Translations under genes and position numbers: made by a program
Notes under the pieces: generated by a model
Seen by the model: the letters and a program-made list of their open reading frames with translations, nothing else
The model's database searches: none
What the model was told of the DNA's origin: nothing
Origin: JADLCX01 sp038251595
GTDB taxonomy: Bacteria > Planctomycetota > Phycisphaerae > Phycisphaerales > UBA1924
Reading direction: 5' to 3'
DNA: 10,171 nucleotides
Assembly: GCA_038251595.1 (NCBI GenBank)
Contig: JBBSBC010000139.1
Location: 1-10,171 of the forward strand
Shown here: one piece after another, positions 4,112 to 10,171 of the stretch
How the letters are laid out: the number at the start of each line of letters is the position of its first letter
Position numbering within the stretch: position 1 is the first letter of the stretch

Positions 4112-6712
4112 ATGTTTGAGCGATTTACTGATCGTGCCCGCAAGGTGATGGCCCTGGCAAACCAGGAGGCCCAGCGGTTTAACCATGAGTACATCGGGAC
4201 CGAGCACATCCTGCTCGGCCTGGTGAAAGAAGGCTCCGGCGTCGGTGCCAATGTCCTGAAGAACCTGGATGTTGACCTGCGGAAGGTCCGTCTTGAGGTT
4301 GAGAAGCTCGTGAAGAGCGGCCCGGACATGGTGACGATGGGCAAGCTGCCGCAAACGCCCCGGGCGAAGAAGGTTATTGAATACGCGATTGAAGAGGCGC
4401 GGAACCTGAACCACAACTATGTGGGGACCGAGCATCTCTTGCTTGGCTTGCTGCGCGAGCACGATGGTGTGGCGGCACAGGTGCTGATGAACCTCGGCTT
4501 GAAGCTCGAAGAAGTTCGCGAGGAAGTTCTGAACCTGCTTGGCGCCGGGCCGAGCGAGGAAGAGAGCTCGGCGGGTGGTGGCAGCAGCGGCGGTTCGAGC
4601 GGTTCGGCGGGAGCTGAGCCGAGCGGCGGCGGCGGTGCCGCGACCGGCGAGGCTCGCAAGGGCAAGAGCAAGACTCCGGCACTCGACAGTTTCGGGCGTG
4701 ATCTGACAGAGTTGGCCAAGGAGATGCAGCTCGACCCGGTGATCGGGCGCGAGACGGAGATTGAACGTCTGGTGCAGGTGCTCTGCCGGCGTACGAAGAA
4801 CAACCCTGTGCTGCTGGGTGAGGCGGGCGTTGGTAAGACGGCGATCGTTGAAGGGCTTGCGCAGCGCATCAACAGCCACGAAGTGCCCGACATTCTGCAC
4901 GACAAGCGGCTGGTGGTGCTCGATCTGGCGATGATGGTCGCCGGCACGAAGTATCGCGGCCAGTTTGAAGAGCGCATCAAGGCCGTGATGAACGAGGTTC
5001 GTCGGGCCGGGAACGTGATCCTGTTCATTGACGAGCTGCACACGCTGGTCGGTGCGGGTGGTGCGGAGGGGGCGATCGATGCCTCCAACGTGCTGAAACC
5101 CGCGCTGGCACGCGGCGAGATCCAGTGTATCGGTGCCACGACGTTTGATGAATATCGGAAGTACATCGAGAAGGATGCCGCGTTGGCGCGCCGGTTCCAG
5201 TCGATCGCGGTTGATCCGCCGAGCGACGTGCAGACGATCGAGATCATCAAGGGACTGCGCGACAAGTATGAGCAGCACCACCGGGTGCAGATCACCGACG
5301 CGGCAATCAAGTCGGCGGTCGAGTTGGCGGGCCGGTACATCAGCGGGCGCGTGCAGCCGGATAAGTCGATCGACGTGATCGACGAGGCGGGCGCACGGGT
5401 TCGCATCAAGAGCATGACCAAGCCGCCGAACCTGGCGGAGCTGGAGGCCGAGATCGAGCGGCTGACGATCGAGAAGGATGAGGCGGTGAAGGCGGCGGAT
5501 TATGAGAAGGCGGCGGAGCTGCGCGACAAGGCGGAGCAGATGCGCCGTGAGAAGGAGACGATCCAGCGTCAGTGGCGCGACAAGACCAAGGAAGTGAGCG
5601 GCACGGTTGATGAAGAGGTCATCGCCGAGGTTGTGAGCAAGATGACGGGTGTGCCGCTGAAGCGTCTTGACAAGGACGAGGCGAACCGCCTGATGGATCT
5701 TGAGAACGAGCTGCACAAGAAGGTTGTGAGCCAGCACGAGGCGATCAAGGCCATCAGCAAGGCGATCCGGCGTGCGCGAGCGGGCCTGAAAGACCCGAAG
5801 CGACCGATGGGTTCGTTCATCTTTGTCGGCCCCTCGGGTGTGGGAAAGACGCTGCTCGCGAAGTCGCTGGCGGAGTTCATGTTCGGTGATGAGGAGGCTC
5901 TTATCACGCTCGACATGAGCGAATACATGGAGAAGCACAACGTCAGCCGACTGGTGGGCGCGCCCCCCGGCTATGTTGGTTATGAAGAAGGCGGGCAGCT
6001 CACCGAGCGCGTTCGTCGGCGTCCGTACAGCGTGATCCTGCTCGACGAGGTTGAGAAGGCGCACCCGGACGTGTTCAACATGCTGCTGCAGATCATGGAA
6101 GAGGGACGTCTGACCGACTCGTTCGGTCGGAACGTGGACTTCCGCAACTGCATCCTGATCATGACGAGCAACATCGGCTCGGACCTGATCAAGGGCGGCG
6201 GCGGGTTCGGCTTCCAGAAGCGCACGGAAACGAGCGACTTCGAGAACGTCAAGACGATGTTGATGAAGGAGATCGAGCGGTTCTTCCGCCCCGAGTTCAT
6301 CAACCGACTTGATGAGGTGATCGTCTTCCGTCCCCTTACGAAGGATGACCTGATCTCGATCGTGGACTTTGAGACCAATAAGGTTGCACACCGGTTGACG
6401 CACCAGGGGATTTACCTCTCGCTCGACCAGAAGGCGAAGGACTTCCTCATCGACAAGGGGTACAACCCGGACTATGGAGCGCGGCCGCTACGCAGGGCGG
6501 TGGGCACGTATGTTGAAGATCCGTTGAGCGAGATGCTCCTGAGCGGCGGGTTCAAGGCACCGTGCAACATCACGGTGACACGTCGCGCCGATGCGGATGG
6601 GAAGCCCGAAGAGCACCTGTTCTTTGACTCGACACCGGCACCGGTCGAGAAGAGCCCGGCGGCCGAGGTGGTCAAGGTCGGTGGTGGTGGCGCGGCGGGT
6701 ACGAAGGCTTGA
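4112..6712 (+). CDS. clpC: ATP-dependent Clp protease ATP-binding subunit ClpC
   Basis: Hsp100 unfoldase that threads substrates into ClpP in the cytoplasm. The 866 aa contain two Clp N-repeats (about 1-70 and 75-145; YIGTEHILLGLV and YVGTEHLLLGLL). AAA-1 has Walker A GEAGVGKT (236-243) and Walker B LFIDELH (304-310). A UVR-type middle domain follows at about 440-490, with DYEKAAELRDKAE. AAA-2 has Walker A GPSGVGKT (573-580), Walker B VILLDEVEKAHPD (641-653) and sensor-2 GARPLRR (789-795). The middle domain and N-repeats mark ClpC rather than ClpA or ClpB. The presumed ClpP-docking tripeptide is FGF (699-701). Unusual are a ~40-residue Ser/Gly-rich linker after the N-domain (about 150-190) and a Gly/Ala-rich tail ending GGGGAAGTKA. 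AAGGG six bases before ATG 4112 supports the start. No clp or mcs partner genes are adjacent. Confidence 0.96.
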   Translation: MFERFTDRARKVMALANQEAQRFNHEYIGTEHILLGLVKEGSGVGANVLKNLDVDLRKVRLEVEKLVKSGPDMVTMGKLPQTPRAKKVIEYAIEEARNLNHNYVGTEHLLLGLLREHDGVAAQVLMNLGLKLEEVREEVLNLLGAGPSEEESSAGGGSSGGSSGSAGAEPSGGGGAATGEARKGKSKTPALDSFGRDLTELAKEMQLDPVIGRETEIERLVQVLCRRTKNNPVLLGEAGVGKTAIVEGLAQRINSHEVPDILHDKRLVVLDLAMMVAGTKYRGQFEERIKAVMNEVRRAGNVILFIDELHTLVGAGGAEGAIDASNVLKPALARGEIQCIGATTFDEYRKYIEKDAALARRFQSIAVDPPSDVQTIEIIKGLRDKYEQHHRVQITDAAIKSAVELAGRYISGRVQPDKSIDVIDEAGARVRIKSMTKPPNLAELEAEIERLTIEKDEAVKAADYEKAAELRDKAEQMRREKETIQRQWRDKTKEVSGTVDEEVIAEVVSKMTGVPLKRLDKDEANRLMDLENELHKKVVSQHEAIKAISKAIRRARAGLKDPKRPMGSFIFVGPSGVGKTLLAKSLAEFMFGDEEALITLDMSEYMEKHNVSRLVGAPPGYVGYEEGGQLTERVRRRPYSVILLDEVEKAHPDVFNMLLQIMEEGRLTDSFGRNVDFRNCILIMTSNIGSDLIKGGGGFGFQKRTETSDFENVKTMLMKEIERFFRPEFINRLDEVIVFRPLTKDDLISIVDFETNKVAHRLTHQGIYLSLDQKAKDFLIDKGYNPDYGARPLRRAVGTYVEDPLSEMLLSGGFKAPCNITVTRRADADGKPEEHLFFDSTPAPVEKSPAAEVVKVGGGGAAGTKA

Positions 6713-6761
6713 GCATGAGTTTGGGCGATTCGGCCCGCTCATCTTGACAATGCACTCGATG

Positions 6762-6801
6762 TCGGCCCCAAGATGAGAATCTTGGGGCCGATTTTATTTT
6801 T
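6762..6801 (+). terminator. Strong intrinsic terminator after clpC
   Basis: A perfect 13-bp stem (6762-6774 with 6779-6791, TCGGCCCCAAGAT) closes a GAGA tetraloop and is followed by TTTTATTTTT. It lies 50 bases after the clpC stop and separates clpC from the next transcription unit. Confidence 0.93.
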
Positions 6802-6917
6802 GGTGAGAAGGAAGCACCGAGGTTGCCCAGATTGCCGAAAATCACAAGTCTATTGACGGCCGTGGTTTATGAAGCGCAAGGGTGGGAGCGTATATTGAGG
6901 AAAGTCAAGAAGTGTTC

Positions 6918-6946
6918 TTGTAAAGAGCTCGTTTAGGCGTTATGCT
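6918..6946 (+). promoter_or_regulatory. Candidate sigma-70-type promoter for the PEP-CTERM gene
   Basis: TTGTAA (6918-6923) and TATGCT (6941-6946) are 17 bases apart, each matching consensus at 4/6. Transcription would start near 6953, leaving a leader of about 217 bases. The -10 box is identical to the one proposed for the ars operon. Confidence 0.4.
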
Positions 6947-6966
6947 GAACGGTCGAGGAGAGCCTG

Positions 6967-7135
6967 CGGACCACCTGGTGAGGTGGTCTGACTTGTGTGT
7001 GTAAATAGAGATGAACTGTTCCCAGAAAATCTGAACCGCGTACCTCCGGCCTGGAAACCGGGTGTGTGCGGTTCTGTTTGCCGACGTGCTGGAGTAAACC
7101 CCGGCAGGCGTTGGTCTGGTTGTGTTCCGGGGTTT
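6967..7135 (+). promoter_or_regulatory. Structured 5' leader with three consecutive hairpins
   Basis: Hairpin 1 is a 10-pair stem with one G-T wobble, 6967-6976 with 6981-6990 around GGTG. Hairpin 2 pairs GAACCGC (7033-7039) with GCGGTTC (7068-7074) and encloses an inner CCGG/CCGG stem (7046-7049 with 7058-7061). Hairpin 3 pairs AAACCCCGG (7096-7104) with CCGGGGTTT (7127-7135) around 22 bases. None has a T tail, so they are not simple terminators. The string suggests a regulatory or stabilising leader, or an unrecognised structured RNA. I cannot match it to a known riboswitch. Confidence 0.5.
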
Positions 7136-7169
7136 GTGAGAGATTGACAAGAAGTAGAGGAGACGAGAG

Positions 7170-8144
7170 ATGAGAGATTTGCGATTTGGATTTGCGGTCG
7201 CGACGTTGCTCGCGACGGCTGGCACGGCGATGGCAGGTTTCAGCACGGGCCCTCAGGCCGGTCCGCTGGACTCTGAAGGCGCGGCGGGCGCGGTGGCGAA
7301 TGGTGTGTACACCTTCAATCACGCCGGTCCGGCGTTCATTCCCGGCAACTTCCGGTTTACCGGAACGCTGACCTCGAACGCTGCTGGCACGTTCTCGAGC
7401 GAGGCGCGGTGGCGCGTGATCGCCCCGAGCGGCCAGACTTTCACGATGACGACTGGCTTGCCCACCAGCACGGCAGCATCCTTCACCACGTTCAACGCCA
7501 CCAACGTCTCAGTCAACACCGGCGGCGCGTTCTTGGCGTCCAACTCCGTGGGCAACTGGACCTTCCGTTCGTTCGACTCGGCCAACGACGGTGGTGCGAC
7601 TGTTGATGCGCGCTGGACGAACTACTCGTTCGACTTCGATGACTTTGTTCTGCCCACACCGCCCGCGGGTGCTCAGAACCTCGGCACGCTGGCCCCGGGC
7701 GGCATGCTCATGGCCCAGACACCGTACGTCTCGAACACGGTTCAGTGGTACAAGTTCACGCTCGGCACGGCGATTCCCGCTGGCGATCAGTTCGCGGCCC
7801 ACACCTTTGGCAACACGCTGATCGGTGGGCAGTTTGCTGCCGGGGATACCGAGATCGCGATCTTCAACGCGCTCGGCAACGTCATTGGCAACAATGATGA
7901 TAACCCTAACGGGGCTTGGAGCCTCATCTCGAACACAACCGGTCTGGCTGCGGGCGACTACTACGTCGCGGCTTCGGCGTACAACCTCACCGTCGGCGCT
8001 GGCTTCACCGCGACCGTTGCGGACTTTGTTCCGACGGGTGGCTCGGTTACCGGCGACATCAAACTCACGATCATTCCCACCCCCAGCGCGCTCGCGGTGC
8101 TTGGTCTTGGTGGTCTGATCGCGACCCGTCGCCGCCGCGCCTGA
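7170..8144 (+). CDS. Secreted PEP-CTERM-type surface protein
   Basis: A 324-aa exported protein. The N-terminus has a signal peptide (1-22): charged MRDLR, a hydrophobic core, and a TAMA site with cleavage expected before G23. Residues about 23-160 form a beta-rich domain ending GNWTFRSFDSANDGG...YSFDF, which resembles a jelly-roll like the P/homoB domain. Residues about 165-290 resemble PPC or DVUA0089-type domains, with DTEIAIFNALGNVIGNNDDN and LAAGDYYVAASAY. The C-terminus is a sorting tail: PTP (303-305), a hydrophobic run (307-318) and RRRR (320-323), where the classic PEP is replaced by PTP as often seen in Phycisphaerae-like bacteria. Such tails are processed by exosortases, none of which is in the window. 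GAGGAG seven bases upstream fixes the start. It is monocistronic, between two terminators. Ligand and role unknown. Confidence 0.85.
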   Translation: MRDLRFGFAVATLLATAGTAMAGFSTGPQAGPLDSEGAAGAVANGVYTFNHAGPAFIPGNFRFTGTLTSNAAGTFSSEARWRVIAPSGQTFTMTTGLPTSTAASFTTFNATNVSVNTGGAFLASNSVGNWTFRSFDSANDGGATVDARWTNYSFDFDDFVLPTPPAGAQNLGTLAPGGMLMAQTPYVSNTVQWYKFTLGTAIPAGDQFAAHTFGNTLIGGQFAAGDTEIAIFNALGNVIGNNDDNPNGAWSLISNTTGLAAGDYYVAASAYNLTVGAGFTATVADFVPTGGSVTGDIKLTIIPTPSALAVLGLGGLIATRRRRA

Positions 8145-8163
8145 GCGGTCTGACGATCTGCTC

Positions 8164-8182
8164 CCCATCCACGGGTGATGGG
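8164..8182 (+). repeat. Small hairpin before the terminator
   Basis: CCCATC (8164-8169) pairs with GATGGG (8177-8182) around seven bases, 20 bases after the stop of the PEP-CTERM gene. It may protect the transcript end or be incidental. Confidence 0.35.
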
Positions 8183-8199
8183 CGGTCAAGAGTATGTTC

Positions 8200-8237
8200 A
8201 CAGGCCCGGTGCGAGAGTGCCGGGCCTGTCTTGTTTT
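8200..8237 (+). terminator. Intrinsic terminator after the PEP-CTERM gene
   Basis: ACAGGCCCGG (8200-8209) pairs perfectly with CCGGGCCTGT (8220-8229) around a 10-base loop, followed by CTTGTTTTT. It lies 55 bases after the stop and closes this unit. Confidence 0.88.
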
Positions 8238-8397
8238 TAGCGTGTGGCTACGGAAAGCTCATCGGTCAACTTTGTTGTGGCAGATGCCGGGCCAGTCCTC
8301 CACTCAGCCACGTTTGTTCTGGCGTGGATGTTGCGATTGGTCTGCACGGTGCGGCGGGTGTGCAACCGCCCGGCTGGCAGGACCATACCATCGGGCT

Positions 8398-10171
8398 ATG
8401 CCGATTGTTCTTCGATGGCTCTTAAGGCTTGGTCCGCTCAACCCGATCGCGGTTCGTCTGGTGCAGGGCGGGTCGCGGCGGCGACGGCACGCGTTCATCC
8501 GCTCGGTCTATCTGGGTGTGCTGGTGCTCGCGCTTTTGTACATGCTGATCATCGCGCCGGCGTCGAGCACGTTCAGCGTGCGTGCGTTGGCGGCGGCGGC
8601 AAGCTCGGCGTTTGAGAAGGTGGCGTACCTTCAGATCGCGCTGATCTGCCTGCTGGCTCCGGTCTTCATGGCGGGTGCGATTGCGCAAGAGGCAAACCCG
8701 AAGACGTGGGACATTCTGCTGACCACTCCGCTTGGTGCGGGTGAGATCGTGCTGGGGAATCTGCTTGGCCGGCTCTTCTTCATCATCGCGCTGCTGTTCA
8801 GCAGTCTGCCGCTGTTCGCGCTGACGCAGTACTTCGGGGGTGTGCCGAGCACATCGATCTTTGCGAGCTATCTGGTGGCCGCGTCGGCCGCGCTGCTGGT
8901 GGGGTCGATGGCGATTGCGCTCTCGGTGAGCCGGATGGTGGGCAAGCGTGCGGTATTTGCCTTTTATGTTTCGGTGGTCTCGTATCTGGCGATCACCTGG
9001 GCGGTGGACTGGATCTATGCCACGCGGCCAAATGTTTCATTGATTACGGCGATCAATCCCTTTCTGGCGATGCGGGCACTGCTCGATTCATCGGGATATC
9101 AGGTGTACGAGCCGGGGGTGTATACGGGCGTGATGTCGTGGCTGCATGAACGGCCGGTGACGGTGTGGTGCGTGGGTGCGTGTACGGTGAGCGCGGTGCT
9201 GGTGATGGCCTCGACATTTACGGTTCGGGCGGGTGGCATTGCGGGCGCGGGCGGAGTGGGCGGGCGCGGGGGTGGTGGGGGCGTGCCGTGGTACAGAAAG
9301 ATGTTCGGGCTCGGGGCGCGCGGGTCGGAGACGCGGCCGGCGCGGGCAGTGTGGAACAACCCGATCGCGTGGCGCGAGGCCGCGGCACGCAACGCCACGC
9401 TGGGCAAGATGGTGGCGCGGTGGACATTCATCGCGATTGGTGGGTTGTGGGGGCTCGGGCTTGTGCTGTGGTATGCGGGCGGGTCGATGCAGACGGCGGA
9501 GTTTCGTCAGATTCTGCTGGCGACGGCGCTCGGCGAACTGGCGGTGGTGACGCTGATTGCGGTCAACATGTCGGCCACGGCGGTGGCGCGCGAGCGAGAG
9601 GATGGGACGCTTGATCTGCTTCTGACGACACCGATCACCCCGGCGCAGTATTTGAGCGGCAAGCTGCGCGGGATGGTTGCGTATCTGCTGCCGCTGCTTG
9701 CGGTGCCGATCGGCACGCTGCTGATCGCGGGTCTGTATGTGGGGATGGTGATGGGTGGGATGATGACCCGCGCGGGGGGCGTGATGGTGAACCCGGTGGG
9801 CATGGCCGTGGCCTCGGGCACAGCGCCACTGATGCCCGCGCTGTTGCCGGAGCTGGGCTTGCTGGCCGCGCTGGTGATGGTGCCGTTCGCGGCGGTCTGC
9901 TGCATGATCGGGTTGCAGTGGTCGCTCAAGAGCAAGGGCTCGATCGGGAGTGTGGTGTGGACGGTGGTGATCGTGGGGATTTTTGCCACGGTGGTGGGGT
10001 TCTGCTCGACGGCGGCGGGGTTGAGCATTCCGTACATCGGGCCGGTGCTGGCGGCGTTGAGCCCCGGGTCGTTGGTGTATGCGGGGATCATGCCGGAGAG
10101 CGGGCTTGAGGAGTCGATCAGGACGACTGGCGGGCTCGGCCCGGCAAGATTCGGGCTGGCGGTTGGGGCGG
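8398..10171 (+). CDS. ABC-2-type transporter permease with two duplicated halves (3'-partial)
   Basis: An open frame of 591 codons with no stop before the right edge. It encodes a polytopic membrane protein; clear hydrophobic helices include about 36-53, 80-96 and 115-135. Two ABC-2 signatures stand 301 residues apart: EANPKTWDILLTTP (98-111) and EREDGTLDLLLTTP (399-412). Each is preceded by an NPIAxR motif, NPIAVR (15-20) and NPIAWR (321-326), so the protein is an internal duplication joined by a Gly-rich loop (about 278-297). ABC-2 permeases export polysaccharides, lipids, drugs or act in gliding and secretion; the substrate cannot be told here. The ATPase partner should lie outside the window. 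ATG 8398 is chosen because MPIVLRWLLRLGPLNPIAVR looks like a native N-terminus, though the upstream ribosome site is weak and the frame is open further left. Confidence 0.88.
   Translation, partial: MPIVLRWLLRLGPLNPIAVRLVQGGSRRRRHAFIRSVYLGVLVLALLYMLIIAPASSTFSVRALAAAASSAFEKVAYLQIALICLLAPVFMAGAIAQEANPKTWDILLTTPLGAGEIVLGNLLGRLFFIIALLFSSLPLFALTQYFGGVPSTSIFASYLVAASAALLVGSMAIALSVSRMVGKRAVFAFYVSVVSYLAITWAVDWIYATRPNVSLITAINPFLAMRALLDSSGYQVYEPGVYTGVMSWLHERPVTVWCVGACTVSAVLVMASTFTVRAGGIAGAGGVGGRGGGGGVPWYRKMFGLGARGSETRPARAVWNNPIAWREAAARNATLGKMVARWTFIAIGGLWGLGLVLWYAGGSMQTAEFRQILLATALGELAVVTLIAVNMSATAVAREREDGTLDLLLTTPITPAQYLSGKLRGMVAYLLPLLAVPIGTLLIAGLYVGMVMGGMMTRAGGVMVNPVGMAVASGTAPLMPALLPELGLLAALVMVPFAAVCCMIGLQWSLKSKGSIGSVVWTVVIVGIFATVVGFCSTAAGLSIPYIGPVLAALSPGSLVYAGIMPESGLEESIRTTGGLGPARFGLAVGA

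Larger units (their letters stand above)
6802..7169 (+). other. Intergenic region with promoter and structured leader of the PEP-CTERM gene
   Basis: No gene is seen in these 368 bases. The first part (6802-6917) is plain, with a TTGACG at 6853-6858 lacking a partner -10 at normal spacing and an isolated TATATT at 6891-6896. The second part carries a candidate promoter (6918-6946) and three hairpins described separately, ending in a good ribosome site, GAGGAG (7157-7162), seven bases before ATG 7170. Confidence 0.6.

Noticed and set aside
3854..6403. An 849-codon open frame on the minus strand opposite clpC
   Set aside because: It runs antisense to an unmistakable ClpC, its translation is His/Arg/Leu-rich with no motifs, and long antisense frames are expected opposite GC-rich genes with strong codon bias.
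6967..7074. Cyclic-di-GMP-I (GEMM) riboswitch, suggested by CTCCGGCCT and AAACC
   Set aside because: The other conserved parts of that aptamer, such as the GCACAGGGCAAACC segment and the short spacing between its two stems, are missing.
7509..8201. A 230-codon minus-strand frame opposite the PEP-CTERM gene
   Set aside because: It lies antisense to a gene with clear signal peptide and sorting tail, runs into the terminator region, and is Arg-rich with no motif.
8244..9614. Several plus- and minus-strand frames in 8244-9614
   Set aside because: They are Arg/Gly-rich shadows of the long ABC-2 permease frame, which has the motifs and runs unbroken to the edge.

Overview
The window is GC-rich, mostly plus-strand bacterial DNA that looks like a planctomycete, most likely of the Phycisphaerae type. 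The lineage call is inferred from three things: a secreted protein ending in a PEP-CTERM-like tail (PTPSALAVLGLGG then RRRR), a two-half ABC-2 permease opening with NPIAVRLVQGGSRR, and a first protein whose beta-rich domain I associate with planctomycete hypothetical proteins. None of these could be checked by a search.

Layout: (1) 3-1043, end of an unrecognised protein whose reading frame is open to the left edge. (2) 1096-3622, a compact arsenic operon arsR-arsC-arsM-aqpS whose genes overlap by 4 to 11 bases (8 at the arsR-arsC junction). (3) 3623-4111, about 490 bases with no convincing gene, leading into (4) clpC at 4112-6712, which is closed by a textbook terminator at 6762-6801. (5) A roughly 217-base structured leader and a secreted PEP-CTERM-type protein at 7170-8144, closed by a second strong terminator. 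(6) From 8398 to the right edge, a large ABC-2-type permease made of two duplicated halves and running out of the window.

The main result is in the ars operon. The arsenate reductase gene has an in-frame TGA (1538-1540) exactly at the codon for the catalytic P-loop cysteine, giving the pattern V-L-F-L-[TGA]-T-G-N-S-C-R-S. The frame is open on both sides, both resolving cysteines of the thioredoxin-coupled ArsC family are present (C86 and C93), a good ribosome binding site and GTG start lie upstream, and hairpins compatible with a bacterial SECIS element lie just after the TGA. The best reading is a selenocysteine-containing ArsC that ordinary gene calling would truncate to an inactive fragment starting at 1565.

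As a pathway: ArsR would release the operon on As(III). Arsenate would be reduced by the seleno-ArsC, and arsenite would either be methylated by ArsM or leave through the AqpS-type channel. No active arsenite pump (ArsB or Acr3) is in the window. Cysteine-rich tails on ArsR and ArsM share a D-x-C-C-x-P-x-G patch.
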